From: Gymnogyps californianus
Lineage: Eukaryota > Chordata > Aves > Accipitriformes > Cathartidae
Reading direction: 5' to 3'
Assembly (NCBI RefSeq): GCF_018139145.2
Contig: NC_059471.1
Span: forward strand, 47,623,486 to 47,687,485
Length of the DNA stretch: 64,000 bases
The position numbers and the translations under genes are program-made. Positions 32,897 through 46,209 of this stretch are shown one piece after another (positions within the stretch are counted from its first letter, which is position 1; every line of letters begins with the position of its first letter). The notes beneath the pieces were generated by a model, which had not been told where the DNA came from, searched no databases, and was given only the letters and a program-made list of their open reading frames with translations.

Positions 32897-35447
32897 GGCT
32901 GAGGGCTTTGCATTTTTGTGTTGGATAGGCCCAAAGCACAGCTCCTATTCTCATAGAAGTAACTTGGAGTTTCCAGCCTCTCTGCAACCTGTTGCATAGT
33001 GGCTCAGATGATAGGGCATCTATGAAAAAAAAAAGAAGTTAAAATTCCATTTGAAATCTCTTGTTTAGTGACCACTTATGAAAAGCTTGATCACCACAGT
33101 GATGGGCAGGGTTTTGTTCTTCTGAATGGAGATTCCTCCTAGAATTCCTGAGATTTGCCTAGACAGCATTTTGGTTGCTAAAAGTTTTCTTGAATCCTGC
33201 TCTCCATCTGAAAAATAATAATAACGTAGGGGCTAACTGACATATAGGCACCTATCGGCATTTATACCTGTTGATGTTTGCGCTACTGATTTGGATCGCT
33301 CTGCTTCATATACAAAGAGTTTAAGGGAAAGTATGAAGAAGACTTGCATGAAAAAGGGAGAGGACTAAAATAGTCAAGAAGAAATACTGAAGAGAAGGAT
33401 GCATCAGTGCTGAAAAATTCATGCTTAATTCTAAGGTGAAAAGGGAGATCTATTTCTATTGCTTATTTATAATCCTGAGATCTTGATTTGGCTGAGGCAC
33501 CAAATTGGTCATTTTTGGAAGAAAACTGAGGCGAAATGATACTATCCTATTCTGTAGTTCAGGGGTAGTCAAGTCCATATTCTTCCTCTGATCAGAAGTA
33601 GTAATTTTAATCCAAATTCCTCTTCCTTTCTAAGGGAGCACTCTAGGCACTGGTATGGCATATTTTCAGATATTTTCTCTCAATTTCACCTCTTCAAATT
33701 GTGCTACCTCATATTTTATAAATACGTATAAGTTCACTGGACTAGGGAGTAGATAAGAGATCCTATAGTTGAGTGTTTGAACCAGCAATGAAATTTATAG
33801 AAATAAAAATGTGTCTCTCCCGCACGAAGGCTGTACTTAAAAGCAGCATCTGGAAAATAATGGGTGAACTACACAATGAGGCAGAACCAACTATATAAAT
33901 GGATCTTCAGCCAGCATCCTTGGCACCTCAGGCCTTTTCATCTTCCTTTTACTTTCATGTGTGTATATCTCAGGGCTTGCTCTTGCGACATAGTGAAGCC
34001 CTAGAGCCCATGAATCCTCTCAAATAAGTTCATCTCCATTTCAAGGAGGGGGAATGTTGCCTAATTCTGTTTAAGAGAAACTCTGCCATGACCTATACCA
34101 TTTCCTTCTTAGTCTGGACCAGTCCAAAGACCTCAGTGATTCCATCCATTAGATCTGAGTCTCTGTTCCCACCTGGGACAAGGCAATGCTGTCTCTCTGC
34201 TCGAGCTGAACCCTTCCATCTGTCACAGTGACTTTGAGTTGAATAAAAGGGAAGTTTGACTTTGGGTCTTTCAGCTTGTCTTTTCCAATTCACTGAAAAA
34301 ATTGTGTCTTCTGTCACTAAGATGCCAGATGCCAGATATTAGCGCAGCGCAGAAGGTTGAGTCCTGTGGGCACGTTGAGCCTGAAGTGAGCACACCACCC
34401 CTCAACCTGTCAAAGACCTTCTGGTCCTTCTGCTGCCTTGGTTTCACCACCCAGACTTCAGATGGGTTCAGCTGTGGTGAGCTACTCACAATATGTTAAG
34501 TAATGTATTGTGTCAAATATATTAAGTAATTAATCCAATTGCTTTTCAGTTAAATAGCAACAGCTGTAAACTCCACATCAAAAACATTATCTGAAATTTA
34601 ACAGCTTAACCATGGGGCATGAGCTGCCAGGGGGGTGAAGAGGAGAGAACCTTGCGTACTTGCCACAAGCATGAACTCAGCTATTGCAGTCTCATTCTAC
34701 AATTTGACCAACAGGCAGCAGCACAGAGCGCTTACTGATATGATTTCCCAGGCAGTTTGGCTCAGGCTGTATTCAGGCTGTTCTTATTGACTCTCAGGAG
34801 ACCAATAAAACAAACTTAAAGGCTATGACATAACATTTTCTTTGGGATGGAAGAAATGTGAATGTACCTGAACTATGTTTAGCTATTTATCAATTAACAC
34901 AAAAAGTAACACTGCTTTCAGCCAGTATTAATTTAGTCACTAATGCCACTAATGTGACATTATTGTGCTTTTATTTACATCAGAAGAAAACGAATGCTTC
35001 ATGTCTTCTTGCTTTTAGTGTGATGCTACAAGCCATGTGAATGAATCTTGCAACACTAATATTTTAGTGTATCAAGAGTTTTTCTTAAATGTCTGATTCA
35101 TTATGATTGTATATTAGTTTGATTTCCAAATAGCTCAGTAGTAAGCAGTCCAAAGTATGAAGTTCATTATATTAATACACATATACACTCAGCAAAGTAA
35201 TGAAATAAACCAATGGTAAGACTTAACATTATGAGGCAGTACAGACTTCAAGAGGTAGCAGAAATCTTTTATAAATTGAAGTGGTGATAAAAGGACACAG
35301 ACATAATTATTTTTTAAATTGTTTTGTTATAATGTTTCATGGAGATAGTAGATAGTGTCTTCCCAGAGGAAGAAGGAAAACTGTTATGAAAATGAAGTTC
35401 ATGAAGAAAGAGTGGAGGAATTTAAATATGTAGGGTACGGTTTTCAA

Positions 35448-35540
35448 AAGTGCTGAGCTTTGGCTTGAGCTGTCTTTCAAGTGAAGTCACCTGTGAAACT
35501 GTTATTGACTTCCACGGGAGCAGAGTCATGCCCCCACTAC
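35448..35540. repeat. Possible ancient amniote interspersed repeat
   Basis: The order AAAAGTGCTGAGC, then TTATTGACTTCCACGGGAGC followed by AGAGTCATGCCC, resembles a common old repeat in reptile and bird genomes with the wording TTGACTTCAATGGGAGC. I cannot name the family with certainty. Recognition is from memory of the motif. Confidence 0.35.
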
Positions 35541-37044
35541 ACGCTTTCAGCAATTCCACCTGTGAAATCTGAAATAAATTTAGGTCTCAATGAGCCACAT
35601 CCAGTAGATCTGACAAGAGTGGAAGATAATGAGAGAAACTCTTTGCGATTCTTGCAGACAAGAACCAGAGGGAAACACAGAACTTAATCACTAACTAGTG
35701 ATTAAGAAGTGATTCACAATACATAACACCCCTAAATCTATTGACCCATGACTGAAATGCTGACTGGGAACACAATGAACATAATCAGTCTTCTCCAATG
35801 TCTGCTAGGGATAACCAGACCTTTTCCAGTCATGCACAGTGGAGGGGAGAAGATGAAGGAGGGACACAAGGATGTCTGAGTTCCTTGTCTGTATTGCCTT
35901 CAAAGAGATCTCTTGTTCTGCATGGATTGCAGAGTGGAGAAGAGAAGGAGTGGAGGAGTAGCCATAGGCTACTATTAGCCTTCAGAAATAACCTTAGGTT
36001 TTCCTTCCAGAATTTCAGGTTTGAAGTGAAGTGATATTCATAATTACCAAATCAACACAGGGTACACTTTTCTAGAAGCGTTGTGGGGTTGAGTTTTGGT
36101 TTTTGTTTGTAATGGATGTGGAAATTATTTCCTTTGCTGATCAAAGAACTGCCAGCAGGAGGATAAGAGATCAGGAGCATGGACTTCCAGGAGCCTTGAA
36201 ATACTCCCTGGGTATGCATCTACTGACAAATAATAGAGGACCATGAAATGACCTCAGGCAGTGGGTCTCTGGCCACACTGCTTAACTGTTAACTTGTTCC
36301 CTGGCTCTGTTGTGGACTCCTCCAACTAGCTCTCTCCAAGAGAAAATCTGTAGACAGTCTGGTGGACAGCTGACCTCAGCGAGAGCTCCTAAGAGTCAGT
36401 ATGCACCAGGCTTGGTTTTTTTCTCCCCACACAGTCCTCCAGCATTACCCCAGCAGATTTTGCAATCCTAGACATCCTACATGGTCTCACACCCCACCAC
36501 AGTCCCAGGACATGTAGTTCCACACTCTTTCTGAAACCTTTAACTGAACACCCCCTGCCTCCCCAAAAAACCCACCACTCCACAGAAATTTATATTGATA
36601 TATTATATGAGTGAGGATCCCATGGACACCACACAAGTCTGAAGAAGATCCAGGGAAAAACACTGTGTGGTCTGGATGTTCAGGTTACCTCCAGAGGCAG
36701 CTAGCTCTCAGCAGTCTAACACAAATCAGTCTGAGTTATCTGACCTTTGGGGAAGGGTACGGTAATATAAATCTACCTACGCTGCCTGCTTCATTTTCTG
36801 CATAAGCAGAATAACAAAATGGCTTTCATACATCCACATAGCTTTACTTTTTTTTCCAATCTCTTTCACATATATGATGTTAACTCCCCAAGTCAAGCTT
36901 TAGATTACCCAGGCTGCAATTTATTTTCTATTAATAAGAGGCAGGCTTTTATATAGCAGCAGCTAGAACGAATTCCAATATGGTGAGTCAATGCATTTAT
37001 AGACCCACAGCCATGACTGAAGGTAGGACTGGCTGCATTGTACC

Positions 37045-37185
37045 CAATCCATCCTTGACAGTCATTAGTCCAACTTGCTCTTAAAAATTTCAGTGATGGA
37101 GATTTCACAAATTCCCCAAACAGTATATGCCAGTCAACAACTACTCTGGTCCTTCCATACTTTCTAGTGATTTCCTCACCGTCAC
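37045..37185 (-). mobile_element. Ancient CR1/L3-like relic, minus strand
   Basis: Plus-strand text CCAACTTGCTCTTAAAAATT, then CAGTGATGGAGATTTCACAA and CTTTCTAGTGATTTCCTCA, matches the order of the 3' end of old CR1/L3-type LINEs in reverse orientation. Divergence is high and the limits are approximate. Confidence 0.6.
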
Positions 37186-37701
37186 AACCAACTAGATGCA
37201 TGAAGTGATTGTGTGACCTTGAAGGTATCCCTCAAAATCTTACAGCTTTTATAGGACATAACAGGACACAAACACTGCAACCCACAAAGTACCCTGACTT
37301 GCCCAAGCAAGTCAGCCTGAAGGAATTTAAACTGTCAAAGGTCTGTTTTCAAAGACCACCTCAGCTGACGTCTCAGCCACTCACCTTAGGAACAAAGGAA
37401 CTGGCTTTCTTGAGTTACTCAAGAGTTTTCTCTAGTGCTTGCACAAAGCCAGGGTATTTATTCCCATCATTAATAGAAAGAGGTAGACCAGGTCATAGCT
37501 GCTCTCCAAAGATGATGATTCATCTCTCTTTAACAGGAGTTGTTTAAGGACATTGGGGTGATTAGAAACTCATGCACTTCATCTGATTGCCTAAAGTTTA
37601 GTGTAATGAATCCTGCACATTATTCTTTTCTAGAGCTATATGTAGCAGGATATATGTTTTTGTTCTGTTTGTGCAGGAGTTAGCACATTGGAGTCCTGGT
37701 G
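37186..37701. other. Unique non-coding DNA
   Basis: A 112-codon open frame (37209-37547, +) has no recognisable domain. Nothing else seen. Confidence 0.4.
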
Positions 37702-38764
37702 CTTGGACTTGTGCAAAGCATTTGACACTGTCCCACATGACATCCTTGTCTCTAAACTGGAGAGACATGGATTTGACAGATGGACCACTCAGTGGATAAG
37801 GAATTGGCTGGATGGTCACACTCAAAGAGTTGCTGTCAACGGCTCCATGTCCAAGTGGAGATCAGCGATGAGTGGTGTTCCTCAGGGGTTGGTATTGGGA
37901 TTGGCGCAGTTTAACTTCTTTGTCAGCGACGTGGACGGTGGGATTGAGTGCACTCTCAGCAAGTTTGCTGACGACACCAAGCTGTATGGTGTGGTTGACA
38001 CTGGAGGGAAGGGATTTCATCCAGAGGGACCTTGACAGGCTTGAGAGGTGGGCCTGTGTGAACCTCATGAAGTTCAACAAGGCCAAGGGCAAGGTCCTGC
38101 ACATGGGTCAGGGCAATCCCAAGCACAAATACAGGCTGGGCAATGAGTGGATTGAGAGCAGCCCTGAGGAGAAGGACTTGGGGTGTTGGTTGACAAGAAG
38201 CTCAACATGACCTGCCAATGTGCACTTGCAGCCCGGAAAGCCAACCGTATCCTGGGCTGCATCAAAACATGTATGACCTGCAGGTCGAGGGAGGTGATTC
38301 TGCCCCTCTACTCCACTCTTGTGAGACCCCACCTGGAGTACTGCGTTCAGCTCTGGGGCCCCCAACATAAGAAGGACATGGACCTGTTGGAGTGACTCCA
38401 GAGGAGGGCCACGAAGATGATCAGCGGGCTGGAGTACCTCTCCTATGAAGACAGGCTGGGAGAGTTGGGGTTGTTCAGCCTGGAGAAGAGAAGGATCTGG
38501 GGAGGCCTTATAGCAGCCTTCCAGTACCTCCAGGGGGCCTACAGGAAAGCCGGGGAGGGACTTTTTACAAGGGCATGTAGTGATAGGGCAAGGGGTAATG
38601 GCTTTAAACTGAAAGAGGGTAGATTTAAATTAGATGTAAGGAAGAAGTTCTTTACTGTGAGTGTGGTGAGGCATTGGAACAGGTTGCCCAGAGAGGCTGT
38701 GGATGCCCCATGCCTGGAAGTGTTCAAGGCCAGGTTGGCTGGGGCTTTGAGCAACCTGGTCTAG
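37702..38764 (+). pseudogene. CR1 ORF2 reverse-transcriptase remnant
   Basis: The segment encodes the second half of LINE reverse transcriptase: [29 protein letters not shown], the catalytic FADD box at 37964-37975, then the thumb and C-terminal region, ending at TAG 38762-38764. The frame is broken three times: a net two-base loss near 38000-38005, a one-base loss in the G-run at 38180-38183, and a TGA at 38393-38395, plausibly from a CGA codon by CpG decay. The last two lesions are identical in the 22-kb copy. The endonuclease and fingers are missing, so the copy is inactive. Confidence 0.92.
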
Positions 38765-38870
38765 TGGAAGGTGACCCTGCCCATGGCAGGGGGGTTGGAA
38801 CTAGATGATGTTTAAGGTGCCTTCCAACCCAAACCATTCTATGATTCTATGATTCTATGATTCTGTGATC
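37702..38870 (+). mobile_element. CR1 LINE copy 4, plus strand
   Basis: A 5'-truncated CR1 starting within the reverse-transcriptase domain and ending in four ATTCTATG/ATTCTGTG units at 38837-38869. It is the longest of the young CR1 copies here and lies in inverted orientation to copy 2. The interval 38061-38398 is identical by eye to 22604-22941, whereas the following 455 bp differ at about 16 positions. No target duplication was found. Confidence 0.96.
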
Positions 38871-39201
38871 AGTAAGTATGACAATGCAAGTAAATAATAG
38901 ACTGAAATAACAGAGCATGAGGCTTTTATCTCAAAAAATCCCCACAACATATTTGCATTCAGTGTGTTTCTCAAATGTGTCCTGTGTCTCAAATGTGTCA
39001 TGTCCTATTGTATCCAGTCACAGTAACCTAATGTGACCAACAGACTCCAAACAGAATGGAGAAAAAACCTCATCTTAAGCCAGACTGACATGATGCAGCA
39101 TAAAAAGACGATGCATGAGGAAGGCTGTGTGCCACGCTGTTAACTGGTGGAGTTCTAGACTAAGAAATCATTTTCAGTCACAGAAGTAAGATACATGTTG
39201 A

Positions 39202-39239
39202 GCAAAAATAAGGATTCCGAGTAAAAATAAGGATTTTCC
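39202..39239. repeat. 19-bp tandem duplication
   Basis: GCAAAAATAAGGATTCCGA is followed directly by GTAAAAATAAGGATTTTCC, a diverged second copy. Confidence 0.8.
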
Positions 39240-42200
39240 CTAGCACACATGTAAAACAATGTATTGAAGCACCTTGGAATTATGCAAATTGGATTTATAT
39301 TAAAGTATTGCATCTTAAAAAAATCAGTACTCTTCAAAATAAATTCCATTTTACAATAGTATGAGGAAACAAGAACATGTATTTAAACTGATGTGCACAA
39401 AGATCTCTGAGGCAACACACTGGAGGTAGGAATAACTATACCTGTCGTGAAGGTTCTTCCACTTCCCTGTAGTACAGGATTCATCTCAGTATTTAAAATC
39501 TATTTATTGACGTCTAAGCCAATCATATAGGATCCTTTTACAGTCCTTGAAGGGAAATGAGCACCTCTGGGGTTCAGCTCATGCTGCCCATCTTAGAAAC
39601 TTAAAGTTAGCTGACGTTAATTTCACTTTACAGATTAGTCCTATGCCATTACAACTGAAATATATTTTTTTTCTAAATGGATTAGAAGTGGATTCAGATC
39701 TATCTGAGTTGACACTGAAACTCAAAACTGGGATGTATGTCCACCACTGCTCCTCGTAACACTCTTTTCTCCTTGCAATTGCCTGCAGAAAAGGGAAAGT
39801 ACACAATCATGTGAATATGGAGAACCATTATTCTTGTTCTAAGAACCTGGTCTTCAATCTGGTAATAAATAAATGGATAAAATACCACTTTTAAAACATT
39901 CTTCAGACATTGCATTTCGTGTGAAAATATTAGGAATGTTGTAAAAAGTCCAACACCTTTGTTCTTCACCTTTACACGATATGTGATGAACAACATTTTC
40001 ATTCAAAGTGGGTTTGAAGGATTTCATGGTAGTATTTAGCAAAACTCATCTATTATGAGGTTTCATTGGCTGTGTTACTGTTTCAGGTCAGATCAGGAAT
40101 GTATTTTTGAAGTGAACTCCCTGGTCATCCTCACTTGCTGTCGGTTCACACTGTGGTGTGGCCTCAGGGAATCACATCCTTTTCAGATGGAGCTGAACCC
40201 CAAGCTGTTCTTCAGGAACCACCTAACACCCTTTGACAGCTGAGGTGAGCAACCCTCAGGATGAGAACAGAGCTAGTCCAAAGTCACCCTCCACCCCTAA
40301 ACAGGCGACTGTGGATGTCGTTGCAGGTAGTCACTTGCAACAGTTTTCCCTGTGGGTCTGTCTCTATTGTTCCACACCTCTTCTAATGCAGGCATAGCCC
40401 CAGCAAACCTAAAAAGACAAAGTACTGGTCTTATCAAAGTAAATGAAGATGACTGATTTTAAGAGGAATACAGAAGTTTGCAGGTTTTCAGGAGGCTTAA
40501 TCAGTGTTTCTCTATAGCAGAACTTAGAACACCATGTTGGCTGTTTCCACTGTTTTAACTGTGGATTAGGGCAAATTTTAGCTGCTTTCTTCCATTTGAT
40601 TTGGGGGTTTGGTTGAAACCCCCAAAGGAGAGGAGATTCAATGCCCACAACAGCAGAATCGTGTATGCCTGCTGCTGGCGAACAGAACTGCTGAGCTGCT
40701 GACAGCTCTAAGTAAACAGGATCATTTAAAAGATCACATATACTCTGTGCATTTCTGCTCTTCATCGTTCTTATCTCACCATGAGCAGAGATAGTTACAC
40801 TGATTCATGGTTGGTGGCACCATGCCACAAACTCACATCTCACAGAAGTAAAAACAAATCAATAATCCTTCTGTAGGAACTAGAAGAGCACTGCCCACAA
40901 TCAAATTTACTCCAAGTTTACAGATAGCTTATTAACTACCCAAATCAAGTGCATATTTTAAATAATGCATAGCAATGTGATCAAGATGAGAAGGTTGGTG
41001 AAATGATGCCATTTGTTTGCTTCATACAAAAATTGGGTTCCATCAACTTAATGCCTTTTTTCCTCCATCTAAATTTAATATGTTTAATTTCAGAGTGAGT
41101 TTTGATCAATGTGTCCAAATGACTTTTAAATGCTTAGATAAGGTTTTATCAGTCTTCATTTTTCTCATTGGTGCCTGGGTAATATGTTCAGTGATATATA
41201 AAAGCTGTAGCTCATTTCTGGTTTTAAAAGAAAGAAAAAAAAGAAAGAATGAATGAAAGAAAAAGAAAGGTTTTATTTAAATTATCTGCTCTTTGGAGAT
41301 TTAAAAAGTGTCCTAAATGTAATACTGCATAAACATTCTTTCCTTATTTCACTTACGACTAGTTACTAGATTAAAACTCTTACCTATCAGTGTAGTTTTC
41401 CACTTTATTATGCATTTTTCTTATTGAATAGTCCTTTGTTTCTCAACAGATTGTTTAGATTTTTAATATTGTTAGTGTTGAGAGATAAACGTTTTGGTAC
41501 ATATTGGAGAGTAATAAATTGTGTTGAACATTGATAAACTAACGCAATTACTAGCAAGGTCACAGAGTCAGCTAATTTAGAAATATCAGTACTTGGATTT
41601 TGAGTTGTCCCCTGGAGAACTGCAGCCACTTTATTAAAGCAGGAGGGTGAGGAGAAAATGGTACATTAGGATTGATCTTTTGATCTAATTGTGGACCTCT
41701 GCCATTCCTTGTTTGACCAAAAGTGCTTAGCAAGCAAGAGGAAACACAGTTCAACTAATTGAGGAACATCCCTTAAAAGCCAAAGGGATTGTGGGAAAAA
41801 GAAACAAATTGCAATTTGTACTGTTTTATGGTGTTAGTTATCAATGAAAAGGTGTAAATACTGTACAATTAATCTTTGCTTTTCACGTGGGAATTTTTGA
41901 GGCTTGCAGACATACCACAATCATACTGCCAATATGTTCAAGCAACTAAATTTCTTATACTGCTGAAGTCCCAATTAAGCGATATTAAAAATGAGTAATA
42001 TTTTCTATGTTGTGACTTATTTTTAAAGAATTAATGTAAGACCCCTGCAATAGCACTCAGTCACTAGACAAAAACCTGTACTGTTGGACAACGTAACATC
42101 AGAAATACCATGGTATGCTCCCACCGCACAAGAAAAAGGAAAAAAGTCCATCTGCTTCAGAGAGCTAAAATAAGGCCCATATTCAAACTTAAATGCATTT

Positions 42201-42570
42201 TCTTCAGTGAAAGATACTTTCATTTACCTTTTTTGATCTCTCTACCTGATGTGTATCTATCTGTTTATTATACCATACTGGAATCACTAGGATCATACAA
42301 CTTTAAAAGGTATGTACTAATTAGTGGACTGGCATGGCAGAACTAAGCGTGACAATAGTGGGAGATGTGCCACTGTCTCTGTAGAACTGTTTTAATTTGA
42401 TTCTAGCCAGTAAGAACTGGGAATCATTGGCTTCTGAAAGGCAGTTGTCTGTCTAACTCAAATGAACAGGGAAAATTGTTTATTAAAGGACACATGGCAA
42501 CTCCACCAAAATAGTATTATCATCATAGACAGTGCATAATCATCATATTTGTTGGAAACTTTTTGTTGGC

Positions 42571-42652
42571 TTTCTGTCTCTCTCCCTCCCCCGCCCCATC
42601 CTTCGTCTCTCTCTCTCCCCCTCTCTCCTTCCCTCTTTCCCTCTTTCTTCCT
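42571..42652. repeat. Polypyrimidine tract
   Basis: About 82 bp of almost pure C/T (CTCTCTCC, CCCTCTTTCC). Open frames on both strands through it are low-complexity artefacts. Such tracts can adopt triplex structure. Confidence 0.9.
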
Positions 42653-44467
42653 AAGTTGTTTCAGCATAAACAGCTGCAGAAACAAAGCACTCATATTGAT
42701 GCTAAAAACTGTAGGAGGAAAATGTTTCAGATGTATTTCAGTTTGGAGATTTGGGGCTTTATATCTTTTTCGTGTTGACTTTATTTCATGGACAGTCAGA
42801 GACATTGGGATGCAGCTGCAGATCTTGACATCTACATTTAGACGCATTTAGGTATATACAAGGCATATACTCAATGAGAGCTGGGTATCTAAGCTCTTAC
42901 TGTGGTCAGCTGGGACCAAGTCACAGTCAGAGGAGTCTGGAAAGCTATTCAGCTGACCGTATGTAGAAGATGAACATTGACTGTACTGACTAGTCCATTG
43001 CCCATATGCAGACACCTAGTGCAGTCTGAAAGTACCTAATACCATGGCGGCATGGAGCTACACATGATTTACCCTACTTCTCAGCTATGTAGTGTATACC
43101 TTTGCAGTCTGCAGATTCAATTCTCCTGTTTGTGTTGGAATGAAACAGGGTAACTGCTGACTCAGTATTTCTGAAATGTCATGAAAGGATTTAAAAATAA
43201 TTCAATAGAAAAAGAAATATCAATATATATTAAACTCCAAGTAGTATTTCAGGGTTCTGATATGCCCTAAGTACCAAAATCACTTTGGGCTTGTCAGGTT
43301 TTGTTCTCTGTGTGATCCTGATGTGCAATGAAATCAGATTTCAAAAGTTGAAATTTCCTGAGAATTGGGGTTTTTTTTTACTTCTATAATCGATCACTGG
43401 TTTCAGCAGAGAGGTGATAGCCGGTCATCCTTTCTGATCAGAGTTCAACACAGTATTACTTCAGGATCTTTGTTGTACCTTTATTGGCGAACTCAGTTTT
43501 AGTTCTGTCAGTTTTTCAGCTTTGAAAAACATAACTCTTAGTTTAAAACATTCCTGTTTTAAAAAGTAGGATTTTGTATTACAGGTCTTAAGAAAATCTC
43601 TGTGAGTCTGGTGTTAATATGACCCTCTCACAGACAGTCCCTCTTACTGCCACAGAGTTGTGCAGAGGTGTGAGCCACCAGGGTTTAATATGCATTCACA
43701 TGGAAACACGTCTCCTTTCAGCTCCCACGAGAAACACTTTTGTCCTCATGAAATCTACAGAAAATTCCCAATTTACATTTGTTAATTAGAAAGCTTTATT
43801 CTAAATAGACTAATTAATTACAGCCACATTTACATTTTAAATTTAAGTGATTATTTTAGAAGATTTTGTAGACTTCTAATTACAAGTGTTGTTATTCTCA
43901 TTAGGATTTCAAGTGCTGTCCCAAATGAAAATGGCAATTGATCTACTAAACCCTACAGAGTCATCCAGTTTAACTAGTTCTGTGTACTGCCTGATGCACA
44001 CAGGCAGACACTGCGGTGTGACCCAGTCCATGCCAGTGCCACATAACTGTGGAAGAATACCTGTTCCTGACAGAATCCAAAAAGATCACCCAAGTTCCTG
44101 CAAAAGTGGAGTACAGGTTGTCCAGGAGGAAAAAGGGGAATTTGCTTGTCTCACTTGCTGCTCGGCTTGATCAGGAGTAAAGAGATCACAATAAAAAAAA
44201 AGGACTTTTGGTTGAAGATCAGGCATATGAAAACTATATCAGGCTATTTAGGGGCTTCTGTAGAAGTTATGACTTATGTAAGCAAGCTGCCAACAGGAGC
44301 ACAGCAAGCAGTGATAGTTCTTATGTAAAGAATTGGAACAAGATGGTCACAAAATAAATAGGGAAAAATTGTACAGCAGCATTAAAGTTCATTGGAAACC
44401 TTTTGGCCTCATATTACTTTTCAGGTGCTTATTCTTGAAATGGAATTCAGTTGGTGTAAATATAAAC

Positions 44468-44510
44468 AATAGTAGTAATAATAGTAATAATAATAATAAT
44501 AATAATAATG
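44468..44510. repeat. (AAT)n microsatellite
   Basis: Interrupted AAT/AGT units ending in an uninterrupted AAT array. The asparagine-run open frame is an artefact. Confidence 0.9.
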
Positions 44511-46209
44511 CACTGATGCCATGCAATAGAACTTAAAATCACTTATTTTTATAATCTAAGGAACCTCTTACCTATGTACTGGTTGAAGAACGTAAAAATA
44601 TAATTCACATTCTTATAAAAGGATGAGCCAAAACCCAGAAAGAAAAGTTTTGCAGATAGAGGCTGTACTTATCCTGTTTTCCAACAGTTTGACTGAGTGA
44701 TCTGAAAGAATAAGAATGAACCTGCCAGCCTAATTCTTGGGATGCCTGTGCAGAAGGTTGGGTGCCTCAGCTCCTCCCTGGTGAATGACTAATTAGTCAT
44801 CAGAACAGAACTGCCTCTGTAGGAGAGACTCTGATCCCCCCATCACAGTATTTTACAACTTGGTTAATGAGGCCAGGTCACCAGGAACCCTTTGGGAATC
44901 TCATCTCCTGCTGGCAGTACTGTTTCTGTCCAAGAAGCAGCTAGGAGTGAAGATCTTCCTTAAAATTACCTAATCCCTTTATTTAGAGATGCATGGATGG
45001 TTTCAGTCTGAGGAAAACTACTGCAGCAAAGAGGTTCCTCTGGCCAAGAAAAATGGAGTATATATAAATTTGATACAATACAGACCCAAAGTAACATTTT
45101 AAATTCCTCATTTTTTCTGTCAAACCCAAGAAGCAAAGTTTCATACAGCTCTAACAGCATTGCGACTGCTCCACGTATCACGCTTTCCTGCAGCCTTTTG
45201 CCTGCTGCTGTGCCTTTGAACACTTTGGTTTGTAGCAAGGAAGAGACATTCATAAAATAAAGCTGAAAATGCAGAAATGTCTTACTTCCCTTGGGGCAGA
45301 GGGAAGAAAAACAGACCAGAAGAAGAGATTTGACCCCAGAGTCAAGGACATGGGAATGAATACTCTCCTCTTTCCTAAACCTTCAGTATGGGTCTGCCTT
45401 AAAAGGAAGCAGCACCGGCCAGTTGTGAACGTATCTTCACGGCAGAGTTAACTCCAGTACTACCTTTCTCTTCGTGCCCATTTCACAACTAATCTGTGCA
45501 CTTCGGTTATCAACTAATATTGCAGCTGATCTCCCATGATTCTGGCCAACTCAGGTGGACTTTGTAATGCAGCTATAGCCAGGGGATCCCCTCTTTTAAT
45601 TCAGACTTGTGAGGGAGCTGATCTCACTGTGCAGAATAGCTCCTTTTGTCCCAAGTCAGTTGGAGCTTTGTACATAGCATTGTATTAGGGATGAATCTTT
45701 ACTTTTCTCATTTTAAGAATGTATAAAATACTCATGAGGAGTGATTAGTAACCTAAAAATAGCAGTCTACTATTTCAAGTGGTCAGGATAGGCACCTAGG
45801 CTATCAGATATTACATAGGACCTACAAGACTAGTATGTGGAGGTCAAGAAAGATACCCTGTGCACATAGTATGTCATTGAACACCTATATTTAGGCAACT
45901 AAATCCCATTCCAAAAGTCATAAATCCCTGTCATGATCAGGACTTAATTTGTATTGTACATAAACACATTCTCTGAATGCGTTGCAACCAAAGGTGCTAA
46001 GCACTGCAGCAAAGAATAAATCATAGTATTATTATTTGCAGCGCTAGCCAAAGATGCAGAATGGAAGTTCTTATAACCTCAAACCCCATCAGTATTCACA
46101 TCCAGAAAAATATCAGAGAGAAAGGGGAAAAAAACCCAACAACCCAAAACCTAACCATTAAGCCATTCCTTCAAAACATTCATTTGTAACAAGAAACTAA
46201 TTACCAGCA

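Larger units (their letters stand above)
31931..37044. other. Unique non-coding DNA with minor repeats
   Basis: No gene recognised. It contains an AAT/AAC microsatellite (31959-31989), a 21-base T-run (32876-32896) and an ancient repeat-like stretch (35448-35540). Open frames are all below 80 codons. Confidence 0.5.
38871..46209. other. Unique non-coding DNA, about 7.3 kb
   Basis: No gene recognised. Included are a 19-bp tandem duplication (39202-39239), a pyrimidine tract (42571-42652) and an AAT microsatellite (44468-44510). Around 45880-46005 the text (TATTTAGGCAACTAAATCCC, GGTGCTAAGCACTGC) faintly resembles old amniote repeats. Open frames are short. Confidence 0.5.

Noticed and set aside
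42458..42851. Frames of 100-129 codons on both strands
   Set aside because: Driven by the polypyrimidine tract. Arg/Glu/Gly-rich on one strand and Ser/Leu/Pro-rich on the other.
44333..44536. Frame ending in an asparagine run
   Set aside because: Artefact of the AAT microsatellite.
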